Source: a virus. From it: a stretch of 64,000 nucleotides of DNA. The position numbers and the translations under genes are program-made. Each line of letters starts with the position of its first letter. Positions within the stretch are counted from its first letter, which is position 1. Shown one piece after another: positions 34,602-43,565 of this stretch. The notes under the pieces are model-generated. The model was not told the DNA's origin. It saw only the letters and a list, made by a program, of their open reading frames with translations, and ran no database searches. The stretch spans positions 1 through 64,000 of IMG/VR virus record IMGVR_UViG_3300037116_000074; one strand, 5' to 3'.

Positions 34602-35216
34602 ATGCTATCAAAAATCAAACAATGCTCCATATGTAAAATAGAAAAATCATTAGATTGTTTTCATAGTGTACCACGGGGTAAATATGGAAAATCTAGTAGA
34701 TGTAAAGTTTGCTGTAGTCAAACACAAGCGCAGGCTAGGTTGCAAAATCCTAAAAGATATCAGCAACAACTAGCAGCGTTAAACATAATACGGGATAAAT
34801 ATAAGGAAAAGAATTTATGTCGTTCATGCGGCGCTCCGACATTGCCAAATAAATCAAAATGTTTTTTCCATTGCGTAGGACAACGACTACGTTTTGCGGG
34901 ACGACATCTGAAATTACATAAAGAAATCTATATAAAAAATCTTACACAACCGGTATGTGATATGTTGACTAATAATCCTATTTGTCCGTACACTAAGCAA
35001 CCGCTGATTATAGGCGTTAATGCTCAGTTGGACCATAAACAACCAGTCAAGCACTATCCTGAGAAGGCCTTAGATCTAGATAATCTCCAGTGGGTATCCG
35101 AAGAATATAATGAACATAAGCTAGATATGACTGATGAACAATATTTGGAACACTGTAAAACTATCATTAAATCTTACGGATATATAATTACTGGCCCGAA
35201 CCCGTCAGATGTTTAG
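34602..35216 (+). CDS. Zinc-ribbon HNH endonuclease (homing type), copy 2
   Basis: 204 residues. Cys pairs CSICKIEKSLDCF, CKVC, CRSCGAP; HNH core NPICPYTKQPL, LDHKQPVKHYPEKALDLDNL, QWVSEEYNEHKLDMTDEQYL. Inserted on the plus strand between minus-strand structural genes, its last 29 bases overlap the 3' end of the gene at 35188. This placement is typical of a mobile, intergenic homing endonuclease that leaves neighbours intact. Confidence 0.88.
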   Translation: MLSKIKQCSICKIEKSLDCFHSVPRGKYGKSSRCKVCCSQTQAQARLQNPKRYQQQLAALNIIRDKYKEKNLCRSCGAPTLPNKSKCFFHCVGQRLRFAGRHLKLHKEIYIKNLTQPVCDMLTNNPICPYTKQPLIIGVNAQLDHKQPVKHYPEKALDLDNLQWVSEEYNEHKLDMTDEQYLEHCKTIIKSYGYIITGPNPSDV

Positions 35217-35991
35217 AGCATACGAATACATTCCCACTTGCACCCGAAGTCTGATGATAATTACTATCAATTCTATAACGGGACCCATCGCTAAAAACTA
35301 GCATATCGGCTGCTTTCGCTTGATAGCCATTTAATGGAGGTAGGTACACAAGCCGTTTTTCCACTGGTGGCATATTTGCTGTCGGCTGATTATAAATTTC
35401 GCCGCCATAAGATCGACGTGACATTACTCCAATAGGAATTAAAGCCGCTTCCTGCCCTGCATTTAATGGAATAAAATTTCCGTTCTGTAAAATAATAGGC
35501 ATCATATTAGGTAAAGTAGAGTCGTACAAATTTTGCTGCGGTATCAATCCTGATTGAGTTGTGGGATAAATATTCGGTGTATATAGTTGGGCTGTTGTAT
35601 TGATTCGTCCAAAAATTGGCTGCATCGTTGGCATATTCTCAGCTAAGCACATACCTACAAATTCAGTCGTTGGATATGGCGCTGTTACATCGCCGCGGTT
35701 GAATACTTTATCGTTGCTAACAAAAATATCGCCCACTTGAAATGGCAAACAATTACCTATAATTTCATACCAGAAACTCTGGAGTGCTTTATCGCCTTCG
35801 AATCCAGGATTAGAGCCTTTCATTGGGCGGCGGTCCATTAGAACATTGGTGCGGATTAGGTTTTGTGGTTGGATTACGTCACCACTTGAATTAGGTTGGA
35901 CTCTGTAGACCAACCAGGGAATACCCGTAACTTGTGCTAAAACATTATAGGCGTTCTGAAGAATACGATTTATGCTAATGTAATTAGCCAT
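35188..35991 (-). CDS. Hypothetical structural (head-tail connector region) protein
   Basis: 267 residues, not recognised by motif. N-terminus NRILQNAYNVLAQVTGIPWL; middle with FWYEIIGNCLPFQVGDIFVS and a Pro/Asn/Gln-rich segment; C-terminus SDGSRYRIDSNYHQTSGASG. Coupled by a one-base junction to the gene upstream; location between capsid and sheath points to a neck or head-completion protein. Confidence 0.65.
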   Translation of the reverse strand: MANYISINRILQNAYNVLAQVTGIPWLVYRVQPNSSGDVIQPQNLIRTNVLMDRRPMKGSNPGFEGDKALQSFWYEIIGNCLPFQVGDIFVSNDKVFNRGDVTAPYPTTEFVGMCLAENMPTMQPIFGRINTTAQLYTPNIYPTTQSGLIPQQNLYDSTLPNMMPIILQNGNFIPLNAGQEAALIPIGVMSRRSYGGEIYNQPTANMPPVEKRLVYLPPLNGYQAKAADMLVFSDGSRYRIDSNYHQTSGASGNVFVCSKHLTGSGQ

Positions 35992-36860
35992 TAAACTATA
36001 CTCCAGTTACCTATAGTCATTGAGTTGGTAATAGCCCCATTATCAGGGTTCTTCATAATGCCTAAATAGACAGCCATACGATTGCAATACATCTTGAACA
36101 ATTTTTGCCTATCTTTCATTTCGGATACCCGCAATGTAGCATTGTTGCCTTTATAGACTGCTAAATTATCAGAAACCGATCCAACCATTTGGTCCTCTAG
36201 ATAATTGCATATAGGTAAATAGCCCCACACTACTGTAGGCGGATACGTAAGATTGCTAGTTAAAGATGGGTTTAGCGGAATACCTTGTTGAACAATCTGG
36301 GGAATGGTTTGACCAGAGCCAGTAACTGTAATTGTAAAAGCTTGTCCTGGAAATGGTGCCATAAAAGAAACAATTGGAAACGTAACTAATTGAGATGCAT
36401 TATTAGGTTGACCATTTGGACCGCTTCCAAAATCGTTAACAGCAATCATACCGGCACTACTGAATACACCATTCTGTGCAAATTGATTAGCAACTTTGCC
36501 GCAGATAGTTAAAAAGGTATCGCCATCCACTACAGTATAAGTTTCCGTCACAGGACTGGCTGACAAGATAGCCGATGCGATTGAAACTGTAAAAGTTGAG
36601 CCTGGGAAAACAGGAATTAAAGACATTACTGGGTTACCTTGAGAGAAGCCAATGGCTCCATAAGGCTTACCTGTTAAACGTGCTTCTTCATTGGGTTGAA
36701 GATTATTCATCTTGTATTCCAACTGCCCATAAGCATTAAAAAATCTAAATCCAGTATTGACGGGTGCTAGGGAACCGCCGACGGGGGACTGACGCCAAAG
36801 TCCGATCACAGAGTAATCTAGGAAGCGTCGTACATCGGATTTCTCTTGCTCTAATAGCAT
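35991..36860 (-). CDS. Head-tail connector region structural protein with inserted beta domain
   Basis: 289 residues. The ends (VRRFLDYSVIGLWRQSP; DRQKLFKMYCNRMAVYLGI) look like a compact helical connector. The middle (about 85-190) is a beta insertion with ETYTVVDGDTFLTICGKVAN and QAFTITVTGSGQTIPQ, related to insertions in the sheath, 33671 and 37974 proteins. Function inferred from position only. Confidence 0.65.
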   Translation of the reverse strand: MLLEQEKSDVRRFLDYSVIGLWRQSPVGGSLAPVNTGFRFFNAYGQLEYKMNNLQPNEEARLTGKPYGAIGFSQGNPVMSLIPVFPGSTFTVSIASAILSASPVTETYTVVDGDTFLTICGKVANQFAQNGVFSSAGMIAVNDFGSGPNGQPNNASQLVTFPIVSFMAPFPGQAFTITVTGSGQTIPQIVQQGIPLNPSLTSNLTYPPTVVWGYLPICNYLEDQMVGSVSDNLAVYKGNNATLRVSEMKDRQKLFKMYCNRMAVYLGIMKNPDNGAITNSMTIGNWSIV

Positions 36861-36924
36861 TAATTAATACTCCACACTTGTTGTATGAATATATTTTAAG
36901 CTATATACCAGTATTCCACTATGG

Positions 36925-36930
36925 TAATAT
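36925..36930 (+). promoter_or_regulatory. -10-like box for HNH copies 3 and 4
   Basis: TAATAT six bases before ATG 36937; no ribosome site. Weak by itself, but the arrangement matches the other HNH genes. Confidence 0.3.
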
Positions 36931-36936
36931 GGACAT

Positions 36937-37515
36937 ATGATAAAAAAATACTGTATCAAATGCCAAGAAATGAGTGTAATTGAAAATTTCAGTAAAGACG
37001 TCCGTATGCAAGATGGCTTCTGTACTTATTGTCGAACTTGTAGACAAAAAGATCGCAAACAAGCCAGTTGGCGATACGCTGCAATGAATTTAAGACGTAA
37101 GCGGCAAAAGCAGGGCTTATGCCAACTTTGCTGTCAACCTACTGTTTCAGGTATAGTCATGTGTATTTATCATGCAATTTATAGAATTTTATACAAACAA
37201 GCTAAAACAAGGAAGCAGGTCAATTGGATGGACATGCCAATCCAAGATCGAAAATGTATGCTTGAACAATTAACACAAATGGCACAAGATACCTCCGTCT
37301 GTCCCTATACACAGCAACCTTTAATTTTCGGACAAAATATGCACTTGGACCATAAAACACCAGTGAGCCGCGATATAACTCAAATCTATACTTTAGATAA
37401 TCTGCAATGGGTTTCAGCTGAATACAACAGGCACAAACATGACAAAACAGACGCCGAATTCTTAGAATTCTGTAAGTTGATCGTCACCAATGCTGGCTAT
37501 ACAATTACTGGATGA
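36937..37515 (+). CDS. Zinc-ribbon HNH endonuclease (homing type), copy 3
   Basis: 192 residues. CIKCQEMSVIENF and CRTCRQKDRK ribbons, CQLCCQP, then VCPYTQQPLIFGQNMHLDHK, LDNLQWVSAEYNRHKHDKTD. The C-terminus (GYTITG) matches copy 2 (GYIITG). Overlaps copy 4 by ATGA, so two family members form one transcript. Plus-strand insertion among minus-strand structural genes. Confidence 0.88.
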   Translation: MIKKYCIKCQEMSVIENFSKDVRMQDGFCTYCRTCRQKDRKQASWRYAAMNLRRKRQKQGLCQLCCQPTVSGIVMCIYHAIYRILYKQAKTRKQVNWMDMPIQDRKCMLEQLTQMAQDTSVCPYTQQPLIFGQNMHLDHKTPVSRDITQIYTLDNLQWVSAEYNRHKHDKTDAEFLEFCKLIVTNAGYTITG

Positions 37516-38003
37516 AACGCTGCTGCCGCTGTATGGACAGTAAACCATCGATTAAATTTAATAAAGATCGCCATGCAAAGGATGGATTAGATCACTATTG
37601 CCGACAATGTAATAGTGAACGACTTCAAGAGTATAGAAGTAAGACACAGAACTATGCAGATGAACCGATCGCCATGCAGTCTTACATCAGGGAAATACTA
37701 AGAACATGGATACAGGACCATAAAATCTTTATTCCAATAAAGAAACGAATTCGGCTATCGAAACAACTGTATAAGAAGCTCATAGAGAACCCTAGATGCC
37801 CTTATACACTAGAAAAATTGATTCCACGGGTGAATCTAAGTCTTGACCATATAAAGCCCATTAGCAGAGGCGGTAAGCATAGTATAAACAACTTGGAATG
37901 GATCTCCAGGCGGGCGAATCAAACTAAATGCGATATGACGCCAGATGAATTTTATAAGTTCTGCGAACTGGTCTTACATAACCGCACAGCCGGAAGCGAC
38001 TAA
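37512..38003 (+). CDS. Zinc-ribbon HNH endonuclease (homing type), copy 4
   Basis: 163 residues. CCRCMDSKPSIKFNKDRHAK and CRQCNSERL ribbons, then CPYTLEKLIPRVNLSLDHIK, GGKHSINNLEWISRRANQTK. Lacks the middle ribbon of copies 1-3. The last 30 bases overlap the 3' end of the convergent structural gene at 37974. Confidence 0.87.
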   Translation: MKRCCRCMDSKPSIKFNKDRHAKDGLDHYCRQCNSERLQEYRSKTQNYADEPIAMQSYIREILRTWIQDHKIFIPIKKRIRLSKQLYKKLIENPRCPYTLEKLIPRVNLSLDHIKPISRGGKHSINNLEWISRRANQTKCDMTPDEFYKFCELVLHNRTAGSD

Positions 38004-38579
38004 ATTCGCTACCGTAGTACTATCAAGTAATACTGGTTGGCCTTGGCGTAAATTAAGGATATTCAAGCCTACGGAGGCTGAGAAATTAGATAATGGAATC
38101 ATCATTCCGCTACCACCGGTTAAATCACCAGAGGATGGAGTGAATACTTCACTGCCTGGAGAAACTGAAGTCGTAACGGAAGCAGAGTTACCAACTTCTC
38201 CTGGGACATTAAGAGTTAAAACACCATCTAAAGATGTTGCATAAATACCATAAGCTTGAGCAACTAGATTACTATTGACTAATGCGGCTAAGTTTTCGGC
38301 TAATGTAGCAAGTGTATCAGCACCATTGGTTGTGTAGGAAAAGGTTAATGACCCATCTGGCAAATTGTTGTTAGATAGAACTACATTCAAAACATCATCA
38401 TCTGCAACTGAGCTAGATAGAGTTAACGCCAAGCTAGCAGCAACGCGAACGTTAGCAGCTAAAAGTTGGCTGGGCGACAAGGATGTCACTACGGGACCTA
38501 GAACGCTAGGTTGATTGAAATTAGGTAATAGTGTTGGATTTTGGGCTGGATTAACCAATCCGTTAAAAGCTTCGCTCAT
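37974..38579 (-). CDS. Structural protein with sheath-type beta domain
   Basis: 201 residues, Ala/Ser/Leu-rich. The central part (FSYTTNGADTLATLAENLAA, VLTLNVPGEVGNSASVTT) is the same kind of domain as in the sheath insert. N-terminus NGLVNPAQNPTLLPNFNQP. One-base junction with the upstream small gene. Likely a head or neck surface component. Confidence 0.6.
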   Translation of the reverse strand: MSEAFNGLVNPAQNPTLLPNFNQPSVLGPVVTSLSPSQLLAANVRVAASLALTLSSSVADDDVLNVVLSNNNLPDGSLTFSYTTNGADTLATLAENLAALVNSNLVAQAYGIYATSLDGVLTLNVPGEVGNSASVTTSVSPGSEVFTPSSGDLTGGSGMMIPLSNFSASVGLNILNLRQGQPVLLDSTTVANLVASGCAVM

Positions 38580-38791
38580 TATTCACTTACCTTTGTTAAT
38601 ATACCGGGACCTGGATTAAGTTCGAATGCAACGCTGTCTTGTAAACGTCGCGCATATCGCGTTGGAAAATCGCCTTTAAATGGAGATTCACCGAAAGCTT
38701 GTTCAATAGTAGAGCTACCCATAACCGTTTCGGGCATATTGGTTTTCAACTTACCTTGAACATGTATTACTTTTCCTGGTTTAGCTGACAT
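38579..38791 (-). CDS. Small hypothetical protein in head operon
   Basis: 70 residues, no hydrophobic segment, basic and Pro-rich (KPGKVIHVQGKLKTNMPETV). Lies between two head-operon genes. Function unknown. Confidence 0.6.
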   Translation of the reverse strand: MSAKPGKVIHVQGKLKTNMPETVMGSSTIEQAFGESPFKGDFPTRYARRLQDSVAFELNPGPGILTKVSE

Positions 38792-38800
38792 AGCAACCTC

Positions 38801-39223
38801 CTAGAGAGAGCCAGCCGAAGCTACCCAGTTGGAACCATTACTAACTAATGAAAGACTAGTCGCAGGAGCAGTAAGCTTATATGAAGAATTGAACGAACTA
38901 GCAGAAAGAGTATTGATTGTTTGAGCAGTAGCGCTACCAAATGGAGCTACAGTTGCTAATGATACAGTATGGCTAGAACCCGTTTTAACCATCATAACTT
39001 TGAGTCCTTTACCGGCTGCTACTTGAGTAGCATCAGGAAGAGTCACAGTTATACTGGCAGCAGTTGCATCACAAACTAAGGTAGTTAATGGTGCAGCTAA
39101 AACAGCAGTAGCAGATACATTAACTAAAACGGAACCAGGCACATCACTAGGAGCCAAAGATTGAGCAAAGGCAGGTATGGATAAAGTTAAACTAGCTAAT
39201 AGAGAAAGTATTAACCGATTCAT
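38801..39223 (-). CDS. Small fibre-like protein with signal peptide
   Basis: 140 residues from ATG 39223, chosen because CAGGAG is nine bases upstream. Signal MNRLILSLLASLTLSIPAFA followed by QSLAPSDVPGSVL, nearly the same start as the mature protein at 18444 (QSLSPGDIPAINL). The domain is the SITVTLPDATQ...SNGSNWVAS fibre-tip module found in several other proteins here. Exported head/tail fibre-like protein inside the capsid operon. Confidence 0.78.
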   Translation of the reverse strand: MNRLILSLLASLTLSIPAFAQSLAPSDVPGSVLVNVSATAVLAAPLTTLVCDATAASITVTLPDATQVAAGKGLKVMMVKTGSSHTVSLATVAPFGSATAQTINTLSASSFNSSYKLTAPATSLSLVSNGSNWVASAGSL

Positions 39224-39224
39224 A

Positions 39225-39464
39225 TTATTCATCTCCTGAAACATGATCTAGACCGCCATTATCGACAGAATTGCCGAAAATAGAATCCATTTCTTTAGCA
39301 CATGGACGGAACGAACCTTCTTTCACTTCGCCTACGGCTGGTTGGATTTTGCCTTCACCAGGCAATCTCATATCAGCTGGAGACATTGGACGTTGGCGTC
39401 CAACACTATGGCCTTTCTTGGACATGTTTTGTGTATTTACGATTTGAGCTTTAGCGTCAGACAT
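39225..39464 (-). CDS. Small hypothetical protein downstream of capsid gene
   Basis: 79 residues, basic Gly/Pro-rich N-terminal half (MSKKGHSVGRQRPMSPADMR), acidic end. Immediately follows the major capsid gene, so a minor head protein is possible. Not recognised. Confidence 0.65.
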   Translation of the reverse strand: MSDAKAQIVNTQNMSKKGHSVGRQRPMSPADMRLPGEGKIQPAVGEVKEGSFRPCAKEMDSIFGNSVDNGGLDHVSGDE

Positions 39465-39480
39465 ATTTCCCTCCCAGGGT

Positions 39481-40890
39481 TTAGCAGTGTTCTATAACAA
39501 CAGCGCGTTTGTATGCAGCATTGCTAGCAGTAGGTATAATCGAAGGATTGGCAGTTAAGTCTGTTGGACATACCACACCGAATACGGATAAGTAAGTCAT
39601 TTGAACTTGACGACCCATATTGTCGATAGGAGCACGTACTATGTGAGCTATGTGATCAACCATATAGATATTACTGACTGAACCAACTGCTTCACCGCGT
39701 TGAGCGAAACTTTCTAATCCAGAGAAGTGTCCTTGGTACAAACCACCCATACCGGTAATCAATACACGGTGGATACTTGTTCCAGGAAGCAAGGCTTGCA
39801 TACCAGCAGCTGCGACAGATGCTTGTAAGTAAACTTCAGTTGTAGGTATGAAGGTCATGCCTAACAAAGTAAATACTTGGTTGTTTTGATACTCAGGGTT
39901 ATTACCACGACTTGCGTACATGATTTGGAACTGAGAATCTATAAGCAATTCAGTCATTGAATGATAATCAAGGTAGCAATGATATGTACCATCACGATGA
40001 CGGGGAATAGCATTTTGAGACAAACTTGCTTGAGCTGTTTGAAGCAAACTTATGCTTAACAAATCTTGCGAAGTAAGTTGGTTTGTACCTTGCTTGTTGT
40101 TTGGACGATAAACAGGAGATCCTAATGAGGATTGAAGGGCATCACCACCGACTGGTAATGTACCGGCAACTGGATTAATAGTTAAATAACCGGATATACC
40201 ATCTGATGCACTACCAACTACGGATGCTGGATATACAGAATTTGTCGGTACATCAGCTACAGCAGCTACAACATTGAATGTTTGAGTTACGCCACCATTA
40301 AATGCAACTTCTTGCACTGGAAGTGGATTATCAACAGCAACTGGAGTTGGAACACCATTGACCCAATTGACTTGGAATCCGCGAATGTCATCAACATAAA
40401 TCTTAGCTGTGGTTGGATCGGTTTCACCCATTGCAGCATTACGAATCCAGGTGTTGCCTGTATTGTATGCAGCGAACCATGTTTGTTTAAGAACACGTTC
40501 TATGGTTTGAGCAGCTTCAACACCATTAGTATGGGCTAAAGCCATTAATTGATCGGCAATACCTTCTTGTTCTTCTAACAAATCTAATTGCTTGTTACCA
40601 GCATATTGATTCACGTTATAAGTGTATTGTTCTAAACTTGGGGTTGTGGCAGTTAAACCATTATCTAAACCAGTAACATTGACTGGATTTAATGGTGTTG
40701 GTTGCGGTGGGGTACGACCTATTTTAGTCTTAGTGATACTATTACCTGCGCGTATAGGTATCATTTCGACAACAACATCATGAGAAAAAGCTGACTCTGA
40801 ATCAAGACCTTCTTCAAACGAACGGGCTAAAAAGCCTTGTTGGAATGCTATATTAAATGCGCTTCCTGGAGGAACTAAACCACCGGCCAT
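39481..40890 (-). CDS. Major capsid protein
   Basis: 469 residues. Features of P22-coat/N4-gp56-like HK97-fold capsid proteins: N-terminal arm, SITKTKIGRTPP, a helical spine with QYAGNKQLDLLEEQEGIADQ, an inserted beta region (about 180-270), and AIPRHRDGTYHCYLDYHSMT and GMTFIPTTEVYLQ near the A-domain. A scaffold gene precedes it and its own ribosome site is AAAGAGG. Confidence 0.88.
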   Translation of the reverse strand: MAGGLVPPGSAFNIAFQQGFLARSFEEGLDSESAFSHDVVVEMIPIRAGNSITKTKIGRTPPQPTPLNPVNVTGLDNGLTATTPSLEQYTYNVNQYAGNKQLDLLEEQEGIADQLMALAHTNGVEAAQTIERVLKQTWFAAYNTGNTWIRNAAMGETDPTTAKIYVDDIRGFQVNWVNGVPTPVAVDNPLPVQEVAFNGGVTQTFNVVAAVADVPTNSVYPASVVGSASDGISGYLTINPVAGTLPVGGDALQSSLGSPVYRPNNKQGTNQLTSQDLLSISLLQTAQASLSQNAIPRHRDGTYHCYLDYHSMTELLIDSQFQIMYASRGNNPEYQNNQVFTLLGMTFIPTTEVYLQASVAAAGMQALLPGTSIHRVLITGMGGLYQGHFSGLESFAQRGEAVGSVSNIYMVDHIAHIVRAPIDNMGRQVQMTYLSVFGVVCPTDLTANPSIIPTASNAAYKRAVVIEHC

Positions 40891-41039
40891 AATAAATACC
40901 TCTTTAACTCCTGACGTTTATAAAACTTAATCTTGGAGTTTAAAAAGGCTTCTAGCCGAACAACGTTATCTAACGTAAAAACTCTTATGAATGTACATAG
41001 TTTAACATAATTTTTCGTTAATGTATAAATGTTTACTCA

Positions 41040-41076
41040 TAAAAGAACCCAGGAAGATAATAAATACGATCCTGGG
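41040..41076 (-). terminator. Rho-independent terminator after scaffold gene
   Basis: Minus-strand CCCAGGA (41076-41070) and TCCTGGG (41054-41048) form a 7-bp stem followed by TTCTTTTAT. It lies 30 bases after the scaffold stop and before the capsid leader, so scaffold-to-capsid read-through would be limited. Confidence 0.75.
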
Positions 41077-41105
41077 CACACTTCCCCGCTACGATTTTTA
41101 TTACA

Positions 41106-41807
41106 TTAAAACGTAGAGTTTTTGGTTGCTTGTCTAAATTCAGCTTCAACTTGTGACAATGGAACCTTGCGATCTAACGCATTAAAATGCGTCGGTTGTA
41201 CGCCTGGTTGCGGTGCAATACCAGGTTGACCGGTTGGTCTAACGCTTGGAGCCACAACTGGCGCTACGGGAGCTGGAGTAGGTGCTTCATCTGCTTTAAA
41301 CAATAATGGTTTGTCTTGTTTGAGACGCGCCACTAATTCAGCAGCCTTAGATGGATCTGCCTTAAGTTCGTCACCATATTTAGCTTGTAATGCTGTAGAC
41401 AGTAAATCCGTTTCTAAAGCTCCAGCAGCAAGCATTTCGCGCTCAAGGCTGGATTGAACCGCCTGTCTGGAGAATTTTTCTTCCAGTTCACGAACTTTAG
41501 CTTCGGCTTTATGAGCTAATTCTTTATATTCACCTTGTTCAGTTAAGCGTTTTGTTTCGGCTTCCTGTTCTTTATTAAGCATTTCAGTGAGTTTAGTTTC
41601 AGCTTTGCGGGCTTTTTCATCGGCTACACGATAATTTCTTTCATAATTTTGCTTATCACCCAGCGCCTTTTCGAATAGCTCACGCAATTCTGGTTCCAGA
41701 CTAGCTAAACGTGCTTCTAAATGATGTGGTTTGCCTTTAAGGGCTGCATCATCTAATGGAGGTGGACCGTTAGGGTCAGCACCTGGTTGATTTCTATCAC
41801 CGCTCAT
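41106..41807 (-). CDS. Scaffolding protein
   Basis: 233 residues, highly charged. Residues 25-140 are almost continuous coiled coil (LEPELRELFEKALGDKQNYE...), followed by a Pro/Ala-rich linker and a small C-terminal domain (VPLSQVEAEFRQATKN) that would bind the coat. Located just upstream of the major capsid gene, as expected for a prohead scaffold. Confidence 0.85.
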   Translation of the reverse strand: MSGDRNQPGADPNGPPPLDDAALKGKPHHLEARLASLEPELRELFEKALGDKQNYERNYRVADEKARKAETKLTEMLNKEQEAETKRLTEQGEYKELAHKAEAKVRELEEKFSRQAVQSSLEREMLAAGALETDLLSTALQAKYGDELKADPSKAAELVARLKQDKPLLFKADEAPTPAPVAPVVAPSVRPTGQPGIAPQPGVQPTHFNALDRKVPLSQVEAEFRQATKNSTF

Positions 41808-41876
41808 ATTGTCTCCTTGAGGGCTATGCCCTAATAAATGCCATCAGGCATAAGTTGTTATGTACAGATTAAAATT

Positions 41877-42272
41877 TTAAGGGGCTACCGCCGAAATATT
41901 AACGTTTAAATTACCACCGGTTGGATCGCCAGTTTGTACTGCCTTAATCCATCTAACACCGGGCCAAGATACGAATGTAATACCTAAAGCTGTTATCGCT
42001 GAACCAAGTACAAAGCCAGTAGCTCCGCTTACGGATGGATTATCATCGCTTAATGAACCCCAGAACTGAACTGAAATAATAGCAGTAGCACCGCCAGAAA
42101 GTTCAATCGCTGCACGACTAAACGCCCGAAAGTCTACCCAGTTAGAGGTATCAGCTACAACAGTATCATTAATTAAATCATAAGCAATAGACGAAGAAAC
42201 AGCCAAAGCATTGACTGGATTGGGTGGATGGACGTCATAAGGTATTTGTCCATCGGATGCGTTAGTTGCCAT
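41877..42272 (-). CDS. Hypothetical virion protein
   Basis: 131 residues, beta-rich (RAAIELSGGATAIISVQFWG, GITFVSWPGVRWIKAVQTGD). Sits between fibre-like and scaffold genes; decoration or fibre-base role possible. Not recognised. Confidence 0.65.
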   Translation of the reverse strand: MATNASDGQIPYDVHPPNPVNALAVSSSIAYDLINDTVVADTSNWVDFRAFSRAAIELSGGATAIISVQFWGSLSDDNPSVSGATGFVLGSAITALGITFVSWPGVRWIKAVQTGDPTGGNLNVNISAVAP

Positions 42273-42308
42273 AAAAATCTCCTGAAGGGTATTGATAGTT
42301 TAACATGG

Positions 42309-43517
42309 TTATAGAATTTGCGCTAGGGTCGCTGATCCTGCTCCACCTGCACCGCCAGTACCACCTTGAGTATTAGCTTTAACACCACCAGTACCACCAT
42401 TAGCTTGCACAGTTCCAGTATTAGATAGTGTACCTTGATAAAATATCCAAACTGCGCCACCACCTGCGCCGCCGCCGCCTGATGAACCGCCTATACCATC
42501 ACCACCAGTACCACCATTTCCTCCATTTCCTCCATTTGAAGATATAACTCCGCTACTTCCTATAGTAAGATTTCCACCAACAATTAGAACAAGATAGCCA
42601 CCACCTCCGCCGCCGCCTGTACTGCCAGATGTACCAGCTGAACCAGTTCCACCTGACCCACCAGGATTACCAGCACCACCACCTGCTCCAGGGCCATTAG
42701 CACAATTAGCTCCAGCACCGCCAGTACCACCATTAGTAGATGCATTACCACCAGTTACACCATTATAAGATCCGCCACCCCCGCCAGATCCACCACAAAA
42801 AGATGTACCAGCAGTACCATTACCACCAGCTGCATTAAATCCACTACCGCCACCACCACCACCACCGGGTGCATTAGTTGACGTTCCACCAGCTGAACCA
42901 GTTGTAGCTGGAATAGCACTAGCACCAGCACCACCAGATCCACCTGTAGCCGGTGTATTGTATGTAGTAGTTGTTACTGGCCCAACACCTGTAGTTATAC
43001 CATCTGTTGCAGATGAATATTCAATAATATTGGTAGATGAACCAGAAGCATTAGCCCCTAAACCATTCATACTTATTGTGCCATTGACTGTACAGTTTCC
43101 AGTGACGTAAATAATTAAACCTTTACATCTATTCGATACACTTAATATCTGCCCACTATTAACGGTTAACGAACTGTAATTTTGAATAATAGCCGGGCCA
43201 TCAGTTATAGAAGTTAAATTTGTACTACTACTAATAGTAACTGCACCATCGGCACCCGTACCAAAATAATTACTTGCAGCGGCTGCTGGCACCCAGTTAG
43301 TGCCGTTATATACTACTATGTTCCCAACACTGGGACTGCCAGTAATTAAATTATTAATAGCCGCGGTCCCCGTAGTAGCAGCTGTACCACCGCAATTAAC
43401 AGGTAAAGTACCAATCGTTGGAGACGAAGCGGTGGGATGGTAATCAGCCCCAGGAATCCCGGCGAAGCACTGAGTGCTAAATATTAAACATATTAATAGA
43501 CTGATTAGTTTTTTCAT
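42309..43517 (-). CDS. Glycine-rich fibre-like protein with signal peptide
   Basis: About 402 residues from ATG 43517. Signal MKKLISLLICLIFSTQCFA. Fibre-type opening (SPSVGNIVVYNGTNWVPAAA), a beta segment, then some 220 residues of Gly/Ser/Asn-rich repeats (GGSGGAGA, GGGGGGGSG, GGNGGNGGTG) resembling the polyglycine tip of the plus-strand fibre. The GGN/GGT-like DNA repeats make it prone to length variation. Exported or fibre-tip adhesin. Confidence 0.75.
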   Translation of the reverse strand: MKKLISLLICLIFSTQCFAGIPGADYHPTASSPTIGTLPVNCGGTAATTGTAAINNLITGSPSVGNIVVYNGTNWVPAAAASNYFGTGADGAVTISSSTNLTSITDGPAIIQNYSSLTVNSGQILSVSNRCKGLIIYVTGNCTVNGTISMNGLGANASGSSTNIIEYSSATDGITTGVGPVTTTTYNTPATGGSGGAGASAIPATTGSAGGTSTNAPGGGGGGGSGFNAAGGNGTAGTSFCGGSGGGGGSYNGVTGGNASTNGGTGGAGANCANGPGAGGGAGNPGGSGGTGSAGTSGSTGGGGGGGYLVLIVGGNLTIGSSGVISSNGGNGGNGGTGGDGIGGSSGGGGAGGGAVWIFYQGTLSNTGTVQANGGTGGVKANTQGGTGGAGGAGSATLAQIL

Positions 43518-43565
43518 ATACCGTATTATATCCATATTCGATACTGTCGAACAGTAAGATTATTT

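Noticed and set aside
42600-42960. Possible CRISPR or tandem-repeat array in the CCACC-rich stretch
   Set aside because: It is codon-level repetition of a Gly-rich protein, with no regular spacer length.
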